From contig JAEHOE010000094.1 of NCBI GenBank assembly GCA_016858145.1, positions 1 through 64,000 of the forward strand: 64,000 bases of DNA, written 5' to 3'. This document shows, piece by piece, positions 18,997 to 29,500 of the stretch. This DNA is from Edaphochlamys debaryana (taxonomy: Eukaryota; Chlorophyta; Chlorophyceae; Chlamydomonadales). The translations under genes and the position numbers were made by a program. Numbering within the stretch: the stretch's first letter is position 1; the number at the start of each line of letters is the position of its first letter. The notes below the pieces were generated by a model that worked only from the letters and a program-made list of their open reading frames with translations, was not told the origin of the DNA and made no database searches.

Positions 18997-20421
18997 TCAC
19001 CAGTGCTCTCCGGGGCTGCCGGCGAAGGGCTGGCCCCCGGCGGGCTTCACGGACGACGGGGAGGGGTGCGTGACGGCGCTGGAGGTGGTGTCACTGACCT
19101 CCACCACGCTGGGGCTGGGCTGCACGCTGGGGGTGCCATCCGTCTCAGTCAGCATGCCCATCCCCGAGGAGGGGGTGCCGGGGTCCTCGAAGGCCGCCAT
19201 GATGGCCGCGGGTAGGGCCGGCGGGTCGGCCGGCGCGGCGGGCTCGGCACCCACCACCTCCTCCACGGCCGCTACTGCCGCCTCAACCGCGGCCGCTTCC
19301 ACGGCAGCGGCCATAACGCCGGAGGAGCTGCTGGAGGGGGAGGAGCGGGGCGCTGGGTGCCAGTCCAGCTCCACGCCGAGAGCGGTTCCCGCCAGAATCC
19401 GGGCCTCCAGCTGTTCGGTCCAGCAGGGGCCCAGCCAGTCCCAGTGTCGACGGGCCGACACCTCGAGGGAGAGCACGAGGGAGAGCACGCCAGTCGGGCC
19501 GCGGCAGACGACCCGGGCGGCGCGGCCGTCGGCCAGGCGGGTGGTGATGTACAGGCTGAGGTCGCGGCCACCCTCGTCCGACCCGTACTTGACGAACGAC
19601 TTGATCTGCTCCTTGTTGCCCGGGCCCGTTCCCGCGGTCAGTACGAAGTCGACGCAGTCCTTGGCCAGGCGGGTAAAGGGGGCCCATGGCTTGGTCATGG
19701 TGCGGTCGAGCGCCTCCTCGACCCCTTCCTTGGTGCGCTGCACCTCCTCCACCGCCTGGTGTAGGTCGCCGATTTTCTGGTTCAGCTCCTCAATCAGCCA
19801 GCGCTTCTCGTCCAGTTGGCACTTGAGCTCGCTGTTGTCATCCTCGTACTCCTGAATGCGGGCGCCGAACTCATTCCGCTGACGTACGTTAGCCTCCATC
19901 TTCTCCTTGCGGTCGCGCACCAGGTGGGCGCGCTGGTTGTGCAGGCTGGCGATGTGCAGCCGCTGGCGCAGGGTGTGCTGGTCGGCCTGCCACAGCTGGG
20001 TCCGCAGCGCCTCGCGCTCGTTCTTGGTCTCCTTGAGCTCCAAGCGCAGCTGCCCCAGCTGCTCAAACCACTGGCGCGTTCCGGCATTGAACGGGTCGTT
20101 CAGGTCCACCGCTCCGGGATTGGCGGGGAGAACTTGCTCGGGCTGCTCCGGGTGCGGCGCGTTCTCAGCGAGACGGTTATCCAGGCGCTGAGGGTGCACG
20201 GGGCTGCACTGCGGCATCAGTCCGGTACCAGGCAGGTCGCCCGCCGATTGGCCCATGGAGCGGCTGCGGCCCAAGCTGAAGCCAGCCTCCGAATGGGTGC
20301 GCTTGTGAGCGCTGGCTGCGACCGCGACCATGCGGGGGGTCCGATGCGGGCTGGTGGGGTTGCTCCGACCGACCCGTGCGATAAGGCCCAAGCCGAAGCC
20401 CTGCATCACAGAGGTCGCCAA
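18997..20421 (-). CDS. Extra ORF in the env position of the Ty3/gypsy element (474 aa, coiled coil)
   Basis: An intact frame between the methyltransferase-like frame and the 3' LTR. It has a basic Ser/Arg-rich N-terminus (about 1-100). A long heptad-rich helical region (about 115-235: WFEQLGQLRLELKETKNERE, KCQLDEKRWLIEELNQKIGD) follows. A compact region rich in Trp and charged residues (about 245-345, SLYITTRLADGRAARVVCRG) leads to an acidic Ala/Pro/Ser tail. No signal peptide or membrane segment is seen, so it is not an envelope protein. It ends 213 bp before the LTR. I do not recognise its family; a nucleic-acid-binding or assembly role is possible. Confidence 0.75.
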   Translation of the reverse strand: MATSVMQGFGLGLIARVGRSNPTSPHRTPRMVAVAASAHKRTHSEAGFSLGRSRSMGQSAGDLPGTGLMPQCSPVHPQRLDNRLAENAPHPEQPEQVLPANPGAVDLNDPFNAGTRQWFEQLGQLRLELKETKNEREALRTQLWQADQHTLRQRLHIASLHNQRAHLVRDRKEKMEANVRQRNEFGARIQEYEDDNSELKCQLDEKRWLIEELNQKIGDLHQAVEEVQRTKEGVEEALDRTMTKPWAPFTRLAKDCVDFVLTAGTGPGNKEQIKSFVKYGSDEGGRDLSLYITTRLADGRAARVVCRGPTGVLSLVLSLEVSARRHWDWLGPCWTEQLEARILAGTALGVELDWHPAPRSSPSSSSSGVMAAAVEAAAVEAAVAAVEEVVGAEPAAPADPPALPAAIMAAFEDPGTPSSGMGMLTETDGTPSVQPSPSVVEVSDTTSSAVTHPSPSSVKPAGGQPFAGSPGEHW

Positions 20422-21064
20422 GCTTTAGCCGAGTCCAGGGCGTGGTCGCCGGTTGAGTGTGTGACCGGGGGGTTGGGGCCATGGCTTGACTCGAGCGCGC
20501 CAAAACCTCGCTGCCGGAGGCATGTTTCGCTGGTTGCTTCGCCGTTGATGTAGCACTCACCATTCTGAAGCCGGTGACCGCGAGCGGCGAGGGTAAGGCG
20601 TTGATCCACGGGGGCGGTGGGCCGCTGGCGTGGTGCGGCGGTGCCCGAGGCAGTATTCTGGTGTTTAGAGCGAGTCTGAACGAGGGTAGTAGCGCAGGCT
20701 GCTGTGCGGTAGACCTGGAGGTCCTTGCCTGGGCTGCCGGGGCGCGTAGAGTTCGCCCCGATCCAGGCTGGCGTCTGGAGTCACTTTTACTTCCGCTGGT
20801 GCCGACCCGTGAGGCGGTTGGGTGAAGCGGCAGCTTTCCTTTATCGTAGCAGGGCCTTGTTACTCGGGTGAAAGGCCCTTCCTGTTGGGGACCGCCCACT
20901 CGAGTCCTGAGTTCGTCCGGGCTCCCGTCAGGGCCGCAGTTCTCCCCATGTGGGGCTTGCTTTATCCGTGATGTTTTATCGTGGCGGGTGGCCGGGTGCT
21001 GCCCTGCTCCATCTGGTCCCTCAGGGCCCCTTTTCGTAGACCGTCGTCGGGGTCCTCCAGACTC
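20422..21064. other. Non-coding spacer between extra ORF and methyltransferase frame
   Basis: About 640 bp with only short frames on both strands. It could hold the leader or promoter of the extra ORF, which would need its own or a spliced mRNA. I see no recognised motif. Confidence 0.5.
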
Positions 21065-21940
21065 TCAGGCGAACACCGCAGAGCCCTGTCGGGCGGTGCC
21101 CAGGCGTGTTGCCCAAGTACGACTTCTCCAGATCAAGACCCTGCAGCAGCGGCGGGTTGGTCGGCCCGATACTAGCGGTAGGCCCAGTACCAACGTGAGC
21201 CGCCCTTCTTGCTGCAACCGTCGTAGCCACTGTCTCCGGGGGTCCCCTCCGCTGGAGCACCAGTCCCCAGGAAGGTGGCACGCCGCCAGTATGCCCGCCC
21301 GACGGGCAAGGTCGGGGACCAGCACGTCTGCTAACTCGAACGGTGGGGACGCCACTATAATATCTGCGTGAGGCGCCCTTGTCCACTCGCTTGGGACACA
21401 CGCGTCCCAGTGCCCTTGGCATTCGGGGTAGGCTTGTAGATCGTTGGAGTAGAAGGAAAGCCGCCCCGCGGGTGCTTCAGGTAGCAAGGCACGCAAGGCT
21501 CTAGCCAGGGTGGCGTTCCCGGAGCACGGGTCGAGAATTTGAATGTGCCGCCTGGTTTGCCAAAGAGCGTTCCAGTCCACCTGTGCCGTAAATACGGCGG
21601 CCTCCTCCCGGCTGGTAGGGTAGGTCAGAGGAGCTGCTGCTGCACTCCTCCAGAGGTGGTACAGTCGTGTTGCTCGGCCCTCTGGCACAGGGGCTTCGTA
21701 TAGGGCTTCCAGTCTCCGATTGAACTCGTCTCGATCCGCCAACGTGCTCCTTTCCAACAGCCACCACGTCTCCTCCTCCCCGGCTCCATCGTCCTGCTGC
21801 CGGAGTAGGACGCTACTTGTGCACCAGGAGGTGGGTGACGGGGAAGGGAAAGCGCTTCCCTGCCCCGTCCTCCACCTGAACCCACCGCCCGTCCGCTGAG
21901 TAGCTGACGAAACGAAAGGGTCCCTCCTGCTTGGGCTCAA
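21065..21940 (-). CDS. DNA-methyltransferase-like protein encoded by the Ty3/gypsy element
   Basis: The recognisable part starts near ADRDEFNRRLEALYE (about 21,745). A Rossmann-type SAM-binding motif I, ILDPCSGNATLARAL, follows, then a second strand FYSNDLQ. The catalytic-loop motif SPPF (plus-strand positions 21,338-21,349) sits in IIVASPPFELAD. Distal parts are ACHLPGDW and GLPLVSGRPTRRC. Motif I before a (D/N/S)PP(Y/F) motif is typical of amino-methyltransferases acting on adenine N6 or cytosine N4; SPPF occurs in N4-cytosine enzymes. The frame overlaps the integrase end by about 128 bp in another phase, so its start is unclear. Activity is inferred only. Confidence 0.6.
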   Translation of the reverse strand: MSPSRRDPFVSSATQRTGGGFRWRTGQGSAFPSPSPTSWCTSSVLLRQQDDGAGEEETWWLLERSTLADRDEFNRRLEALYEAPVPEGRATRLYHLWRSAAAAPLTYPTSREEAAVFTAQVDWNALWQTRRHIQILDPCSGNATLARALRALLPEAPAGRLSFYSNDLQAYPECQGHWDACVPSEWTRAPHADIIVASPPFELADVLVPDLARRAGILAACHLPGDWCSSGGDPRRQWLRRLQQEGRLTLVLGLPLVSGRPTRRCCRVLIWRSRTWATRLGTARQGSAVFA

Positions 21941-23567
21941 GTCCCTTGGTCCGTCGCTGCACCTGCCGGTCGACCAGGGCCCCCGGCTGCAGCGTGGGAA
22001 GGTGGGCGAAGGTGGGATGGTCGTCGGCCACCTCCCAGCTAGCAGCGGGGACCAGCTGTGGGGCTATGCCGGGCTCGGCCTTCTGCTTGGGGGTCCGTGC
22101 CTTGGCTGGGGTCGGGGACCCTCCATTGTAGGCTCCGGTGTGGGCCGCTGCCTTGCCAGGCGGGCTGCGGGGTGTACCCTTCGTAGGGGTCCCTTTGGGC
22201 GTGCTTGTCGCCTTCAGCTTGCGGGGTGGCGGCGGGGACGAGGGTCCCGTGGCCCTGTCCAACCCCTCCAGCCCCTCCATAAGAGGAGAGCCTGGTGGGC
22301 TGTCAGCCACGCCGGCCGCCTGGGGAGTCACCCCGTTTCGGGGCAGCAGCTCCGCGTGCGGTGCCGCGTTCAGGTGTCGGCGAGCGTGATCCCGGACGAA
22401 GCATGCCCTTGCCTGTTCCAACCGCTTTTCCACCTCAGCCCCAATCCGCTCTAGCTCCTGCCGCCGTCGTTTCAGATCGTTGGCAGTTGGTTCCAGCTCC
22501 TCCTCCTCACTTGCTGTGCCAGAGCCCTCCAGGGGTACGGGCCGCTCGCTCCCCAGGGCCAGCTTGCGCCCGTACAGGCACATGGCCGGACTAAAGCCCG
22601 TGCTGCTGTGTGGGGCTGTGCGTAGGGCCCGGATCACCGCAGGGAGCCGCAGGTCCCAGTCGGCGGTGTTGCCCTCCTGTACCACCTTGATCAGGGCCTT
22701 CTTGATGAGACCCACGTAGCGCTCACACTGCCCGTTGCTTGAGGGCGTGTAGGGTGCAATCAGGCGGTGTTTGATTTGCTCCCTCCGGAGCACCGCCTGG
22801 AACTCCTCCCCTGTCCATTCGGTTCCGTTGTCGCTTACCAGGATCCGAGGGCTGCCGTACCGGGCCAGCCACCACTCAAACCAGTCGGCGGTGGAGGCAG
22901 CGTCCTTGGTTACAAGCAGTCCCACCTCGACCTGCTTGGAGTAAGCCTCCACGCCCACAGCGATGTACCGATACCCTCGGTTGCTCTGCGGCAGCCGGCC
23001 AATCAGGTCGACGTGGACGCGTTCAAAGAGGGGGGATACCTCGAACGGTCGTAGCGGCACGTTGCGCACCAGCTGGAACTGTTGCGGAAGGCATCGCGGG
23101 CATGCGGCGACGTAGGCCTGAATGTCCTGCCACATGCCGTCCCAGTAGAAGCGCTTCTTGAGTATGTTATAGCACGAACGCGCGGCCTGATGTGCGAGGT
23201 CGTGAACCTCTTTGATCGCTGGCAGCCGCTCGTCCATGCGTAATACGCGCCGAGCCGGCTGCTTGCTTCTTGGTTGCGCGGCGATACAGTTGGTCGTGGT
23301 GCCATAAGTAACGCTTAGCCTTCTTCTTGACGCGCTCGTGCTCTCATAGGTAGTCCTTCCAGGAAGCGCCCTCGGGCGGCTCCAGAACGCCATGCTGCAG
23401 AAAGGACAGCAGCGCCTCGTTGGCCCAGACCCGAGACTCCTTGGGGTTGAACTGGGGGACCCCGTCCACCTCCAATACTCCTCCTGAGGCTCCGCTTCCG
23501 TCGCTGTTGGGCTCGGGCTCACTGCCCTCCTCCTCCTCGTCACTTTCTCCTCCGCTCTCGTCTGCAT
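21813..23567 (-). pseudogene. Ty3/gypsy integrase (5' part out of frame)
   Basis: The genuine integrase begins around LRMDERLPAIKEVHDLAHQA. It has the HHCC zinc-binding domain (HDLAH...CPRC) and the catalytic triad D (RVHVDLIGRL), D (LVSDNGTEW) and E (SNGQCERYVGL). A basic C-terminal domain ends KRFPFPVTHLLVHK. Residues before about 23,265 in this frame are not integrase. The true N-terminal part (ERVKKKAKRYLWHHDQLYRR) continues in the PHD frame, past an in-frame TGA at about 23,343. One stop and one frameshift therefore separate PHD and integrase. Confidence 0.85.
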
Positions 23568-24063
23568 CCCCTAGGGACGGGGGCGTAGGCGAGCGCGCGG
23601 CCGTTACCGTCCCTGCCCCCATGTTGCCTTGCGCCGCCTGTCCACCGCTGCTTGGGACGAGGACAGTCGCTGCCCGCCCTGGGAGTCCGGGGGCGGTGGT
23701 CAGAGCGGTGGGGGTCTGACCGTTCCCTCCTGCCCCCATGTTGGGGAGCGACCCTGGCAGTGCCTGGGACGGGGGAGTGCCCGCAGGAGTCCGTGTGCGG
23801 TCGCTGCTGGTGGCCGCCTGTTCCACAACTGTGAACAGTCCTCGGTCGGTGAGTGGTGGGGCTGGCGATGTCGCGGCCGGGGCTGCGGCGTTGGAGGGAC
23901 CCGCGGCATGGAGCGGACAGTACCAGTCCCCTTCCGGCACCGCGGACAGGGGTGGTCGGAGGCAGTAGATATGGATCATACGCCCGCAGCCCTCGTGGGA
24001 GCACCACAGCATGTTCCATTCCGGCTGGGGCTGCTTGCAGCGCTCGCAGGTGACGTGACCCAA
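23344..24063 (-). CDS. PHD-type zinc finger segment of the Ty3/gypsy polyprotein
   Basis: CERCKQPQPEWNMLWCSHEG and the following C-GRMIHIYC-L, WYCPLH give Cys4-His-Cys-Cys-His, a PHD finger whose last ligand appears to be His. The aromatic residues before the second Cys pair and the W two residues before the last C-x2-H are conserved PHD features. Downstream is a Ser/Pro/Glu-rich acidic linker, then WKDYL and a TGA. PHD fingers bind histone H3 tails, so this could guide integration to chromatin, as chromodomains do in other Ty3 elements. It lies between RNase H and integrase. The ATG at 24,063 may not be a real start; the segment is probably part of Pol. Confidence 0.75.
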   Translation of the reverse strand: MGHVTCERCKQPQPEWNMLWCSHEGCGRMIHIYCLRPPLSAVPEGDWYCPLHAAGPSNAAAPAATSPAPPLTDRGLFTVVEQAATSSDRTRTPAGTPPSQALPGSLPNMGAGGNGQTPTALTTAPGLPGRAATVLVPSSGGQAAQGNMGAGTVTAARSPTPPSLGDADESGGESDEEEEGSEPEPNSDGSGASGGVLEVDGVPQFNPKESRVWANEALLSFLQHGVLEPPEGASWKDYL

Positions 24064-24204
24064 GCTGTCTTCGGCCGTGTAGTCCTGCAGGCGGGGCGGG
24101 GGCCCAACGCCACGCTTGGGCCTGACGGGCTGGCCCGAAGGGGTGCGCAGCGACGGCTCGGGCTGGGGACCGGTGTTGCCGCGTGTAGGTGGGTTGTTGG
24201 TCCG

Positions 24205-26535
24205 TCAGGCAGCGGCTCGTGGACGGGGGTTCCCCTCGGGGGGCTCTGTCTCCGGCTGAGGCGGGGAGGTCGTGGCAAGATGGGCGGAAGCGGTGTTGCC
24301 AAGCTGCCTGGACACCGACCGGGTGACTCGCCCAGCAGGCTGGGGGCCTGCGTTAGCCATGTCGCTTAGTAGTACCGTGGGAGTGCCTTCTCCTGAGCCG
24401 GGGTCCTGGGGCCTCACCCCTGGAAGAGCCTTGGCATTGGCCGGCCCGGCGGCGTGGTGGACAAGCCGCATGGGGGGTGGCGGTGCCGGAATGAAGTTGG
24501 TCCATGCGCTGAAGGGTTGGGGCAGGTGTTGGCCTCCGGCGCCCAGTGGGGCGGTCGCGAGCCCATGCTGGGGCCGCTGCGGGGGTCCCAGTCCGGAGGT
24601 GCCCAGGCCGGTGCCCTGAAGACGGAGCAGCACTGCTTCCAGAGGGGTAAGGAAGGTCCCGTCCCCAAGCAAAGAGTTGGTGACCTGGTGCAGGGGCTGA
24701 TCCAGGCCTGGGGGCCGGTACGGCGCAGGTGGTTCGCTCAGGGCTGGGGTACGCTCCAGCTGAGTCGTGAGGACCTCGGTGGTCTGAGGAAGGCGCTCCG
24801 CGGTCCTCTCCTCCTCAGCCCAGGCGGGGGCAGAGGTGAAGGGGGACTCAAAGGTCCGAAGGGCTGCAGGGCCCACTTGGAGCTCCTCAGCATCCCAGGT
24901 ATAAATCTCGTCCTCCCAGCCCTCTGTGCTGTCGTACGGCACCGACCAGCAGGGGTCTGTTGGGGCGGGGCGCTTGAGGGAGCCCCAAAAGGTGAGGGTG
25001 CGGGTGCCGAAGTCAGAGGCCAGAGCCGCTAAGGTGGGGGCCTCGGGGGCAATGAGCCCTGCACCCTCCAAGGCCGGCGCGGGGGTGGTCGTCGACCCTG
25101 CTGCGTCGTTGTCGGCGAGGTGCCCCAGGCGGCTCAGTCCGTCAACGTTGCCGTTCTTGGTGCCGGCCCGGTGCACGATGTTGAAGGCGTAACCTTGCAG
25201 GCGCAGGGCATAGCGTGCCAGCTTGCCGGTCAGGTCCTTGGCCTTCATGATGTACGACAATGCCATATTGTCGGTTACCAGCGTGAAGTGCGTGCCGGCC
25301 AGGTACTCGTGGTACAGCTTCACGGCCCATACGGCGGCATGAGCCTCACCGTCGGTTGAGCTCCAGTTGCTCTGTGTGGGGTTAAGCTTCTTGGAGGCGA
25401 AGCTCACCGCATATTCCCTCCCCTGGTCGTCCGTCTGGGACAGGCAAGCAGCCACCACCGTCTTGGCGAAGTCGGTGGCCAGAATGAAGGGGCGGCTGAA
25501 GTCAGGCCCACGCAGAATGGGCTTGCTTGTCAGCACGCCCTTCAGGGTCTCAAAGGCCTCCTGCTGCCGGTCTTCCCACCGGTACCCCTGCTTCCCCAGG
25601 CACTCGAACAGCGGCAGGGCGATTAGGCTGTAGTCCTGCACGTAAGACCGGTAGTAGGAGGTGAGGCCCAGGAAGGCCTTGATCTGCCGTACGTCACGCA
25701 GCAGGGGATAACCGGCAATCACTGCCACATTGCTGGGTGCGGGAGTGACCGTGCCCGTTTCGCCGTTCACAACGTGGCCCAGGAACTGCACCTCCGAGCG
25801 CGCGAAAGCGCACTTCTTCAGGGCCATGCGAAGGTTAGCGAGTCGGAGCACGTCGCATGTGTCCGAGAGGTGTTGCACATGCGTTTCGACATCAGGGCTA
25901 AAAACGTTGATGTCATCAATGAACAACACAGCGCAGCGGTCCACCGGGGCTGCGCCGGGGTCGGTAGTCAGACCGCCGCGGATGCTTGAGTCCGGTCCGA
26001 TGTTACCCAGGCTTGCTCCAGTCGCCAGAATCGGCCTTAGTACGAGCAACATAAGGCGCTGGAAGATGGCAGGACTGCACTTGGCTCCCATGGGCAGCAC
26101 GTTAAACTCGTACAGACCCGAGGGCGCCTGGAACGCCAGCTTCCGACGGTGGCTCTCAGCCACAGGCACGGCCCTGAAGCCGGACTTCAGGTCGATAGCC
26201 GTGAAGACGCGGCGCTGGCCCATGGGCGGCGTGAGGGTGTCGATGAGGGTTTGGACGTGCGGCATCGGGAACCGGATGGCGCGGGTCCTTTCATTTACGC
26301 CCCTTAGGTCGCAGCAGAAGTGTAGCAAGCCATCTGACTTGGGAACCATGACCACTGGCGAGCTCCACTTGGAGGTGCTATGCGAGATGACCCCGTCCTC
26401 GAGCATCCGCTTGACCTCTGCCTCCAGCGCCTCCTTCTCTACTCGACTAAGGCGATAGGGGTTGAGCGCCACTGGCTCTGCGTCGCCTGTATCGATAGTC
26501 GCTTCCCACCCAATCCGTCCTCGTTATCTGACCGT
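24205..26535 (-). CDS. Ty3/gypsy reverse transcriptase and RNase H
   Basis: The homology starts at ATIDTGDAEPV (about 26,505), upstream of the first ATG, in the +1 frame relative to the Gag-PR stop. RT motifs are WSSPVVMVPKSDG, FTAIDLKSGF with the first Asp, LPMGAKCSPAIFQ, and VLFIDDINVFS, where FIDD replaces the common YxDD. The connection VQFLGHVVN follows. RNase H has LATDFAKTVV, DGEAHAAVWA, FTLVTDNMAL and GNVDGLSRLGHL. The C-terminal about 280 residues are Pro/Ala-rich linker up to a stop at 24,205. It copies the element RNA into DNA in the cytoplasmic particle. Confidence 0.92.
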
Positions 26536-29500
26536 TATCGAGCACGAACATATCATAGTTGTCCAGCAAGCACGCCAGCAGCCTCTCCTGGAGCTCGGCG
26601 GCCAGGTTTGGGTCGATCTTCTCCCGGAGGAGCGGAACTCGTGGGTCGCTCTCGTCTGCTGGCCCACGCTGGGCTCGCACCCACCGTCCATACTCTCGGG
26701 CAAGTCGCATATGGTCCTCGGGGGTCAGGGAGAGCACCTCGTCGTGGGAGGGGCGGTGAGGCATGTCCGACCCTTGCGTGCCGAAGCACTCAAGCCACCA
26801 GTAGCACCAGTCACCGGCTGCTTCCTCTTCCTCCTCGTCCTCCCTCTCCCAGTTGTCCTCTTCATCCGACTTGGCCAGCAGTGGTGGTAGGTCGGCTGGT
26901 GCAGGGCCTGAAGAGGGGAGGGGCTGCACCCCGTTTACCTCCTGGCTTGGCGGCAGAGGGTTTTCCGGGCGCCCGGGCAAACGTTGGGGCTCCACACGTC
27001 GGGTGACTCCCCCGGCGGGGAGGGTCCAGTGTGATAGCGGACAGTTTTCCTCGGCTAGCTTGTCAGTGTCCTTGGGTTCCTCCAGGTCCGCCATAAACAT
27101 CCACTCCTCCCTCTGACTGGTGCCAAGTGGTACTGGGAGAGGAAGGGCTTCGCTGTCCGAGGGAAACGTGGGGGTCGGACTGGCTGGCCGTGAAGGCTGC
27201 GGGGAGTCGGGCTCATCCGAGTCGTGTGAAGGCGAGGGGGTATCGACTCGGCGCTCAAAACGGGTCAGGCGCAACTGCTCCAGCTGCCGGTCCATTGTCT
27301 CGCGCTCCGCCATGAAAACGGCGCATAGGCGCTCGGCCCTGACGGTGAGGTCTTGAATCTCCTGGGAGATCGACCAACCCGCTAGCGGCTGCTCGGTCTT
27401 GGCCTTGGTAGCCCGCTGGTACGGGGTGTGGCCGGCCGAGTTGGGGGAGCTCAAGTGGTGCCGTTCAGAGGCCGGGTGCCTCGTCGGCGGATCAGCCTCC
27501 TCCGTCGGAGGGGCGAGGGTGACGCAGACGCGGCTGGTGCATCCTTTAGCGCGGCCGGGGTGTAGCACCAGTCGTCGGGGCCCAGCGCTTGCGGGTCTGG
27601 CCCAGTGGAACACGGCCGCGGCAACACCTGGGGGTTGGTCCGTAGCCGTCTGTGTCTGACGCTGCCGACGAGGAGAGGGGCTGCTGGCCGACGGCTCCAC
27701 CTCCGCGGTCAGAATCATGGGGCTGCTGGGTAGACACTGCATGAGCGGCGAGTCTGGACGCAGCCGGCGTAGAGGTCGTATGCCGACTTCAGGGTCCGGT
27801 GGCGTGTCAGGCAGGTTGGGGCCGCAGTCGGAGGGGGAACCAAGGGACCACCCGCATGCCGTGTCGGGGGGAGTGTGAGGGTCGCCCCCGCCGCAGAACC
27901 TGTCGAGGGTCTGCCGCCAGTGTTCCAGACTCCTGAGGACGTCCTCGGGGCGAGCAGCGCGGGCGGCCAGGAACCACTCCTGGCAGTTGGTCGCGAGGTG
28001 TGCGGCCGGAGGTGCCACATCCCCAAAGGGACCTGGGTAGTCCGGCTGGGGGCCCCTGGGGGAGAAGCCCCACGGCGTGCCCCCATGTTGGTCAGGCCCC
28101 GGCAGAGCGAGCCTCCGCCGCACGGCCGGTCGGGGTTCTGTCCAGCGGAAGGTCATGGGCGGAGGAGGCTCCAGGAAGTCCTCCTCCATTGCCTCTGGTT
28201 CTACCTCGATAGTCAGGGCCGATAGTTCTTCCTCCGGTGCCGGGGGTCGAGAGGGACCACGTCTGGTGGTGGCGGGTTTGGGCCGTCCCAACCACTCGTC
28301 GTACAACCGGTCTATGGCGTCGCCCAGCAGCGCCCAGCGATCCTCGGCGAGGTGCACTTCGTGTGACAGCTGGGTGCTGAGGCGCTCCAAGCGCTCGGCG
28401 AGCGGCTGTAGCAACTCGAGCGGCGTGGGCGAGAAGGGCGTCGGGGCTGTGGCGTGACCCGTGGGGCGGGCGGCCCCGTTTGGCCTTTCCCCCTCCTGGG
28501 CCGGGCTCTGCTGGGCCTCCACGTTGAGCACCAGGGGCTCACTTGGCTGTCGCCGAAGAGGTGCGGGCAGGCCGGGGCCGACCGTCTCGGTTTCCCCAAG
28601 CACCGAGGAGCCCGGAGATCGTTCCCACGGCGCCAGGTCCTCGGAAGACGGGGCGCCGCTCAGGGCGAAGGTCCAGTCCTCGGCCTCGGGCGTGCTGCTC
28701 TGGAACAGGCGCTCGAGCTGCCTCCGGCACCGACTGGTGAAAGGGAAGGCCCGCCATGGGGACCCGTTGGTGCCGGGTGCGTCTGGCCTCAGGGACTCCT
28801 CGTCACCACTGTCCAGGCCGCTTGAGAGGGGTGACTCAGCCTCTGCAGTCGCCAGAGCGTAGGCGTTGGTCCCTGAGACGACGCCCGCAGCTGCTACGAA
28901 GCGGGCACTGGCGCCCGGTGACAAGCCCAGGCGCTCAGCGGCGGCTATAGCCAGGTCGCCAGAGCCGTGTCCCTGCTGAATAGCGCAGAGAAGGGCGCTG
29001 ACGGTGGGGTCTAGCTGGGCCAGCTCCGCCTCGCTCCACTGGCTGAGGACGGGGCGGCTGAAAGGGGAGAGGGACCATGGGGCTGGGGCCTCGGGTTTTT
29101 CTGGGACGCTTGCGTTTACCAGCCCTGGGGAAGGCGAGCTGCTGAGCGGGGGAAAGACCCTGGGGCTGACAGGCTCCGTCTGGGGCGCGCCAGCGGAGGG
29201 TGTGGGCGCTGACGGCGCCTCTCCCGGCCCTAGCGGCGCCGAGGCGGGCGGCGTGCAGTCCGGCTCACAAAAGTCAACCCAGCCTTCTGACTCCTCGCCT
29301 TCCTGGTCGGGAACCGAGGCTTGGGTTCGTGGGGAGGAAGGGTGGTAGAAGGTGATGGGCACGCGACTGCGCCCGCCGTCGGCGTTGTTGTACTCGAGGC
29401 ACTGAGTGCTGTAGCAGATATCTGCCTCCAGTGCCCCAAGGAAGTCGGAGCCCAGCAGGATAGTGTAGTTCTGCGCCTCACTGAGGTACACGTTGAGCTC

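Noticed and set aside
18997..20421. The extra LTR-element ORF as an envelope gene
   Set aside because: No signal peptide, transmembrane segment or Cys-rich ectodomain is visible.
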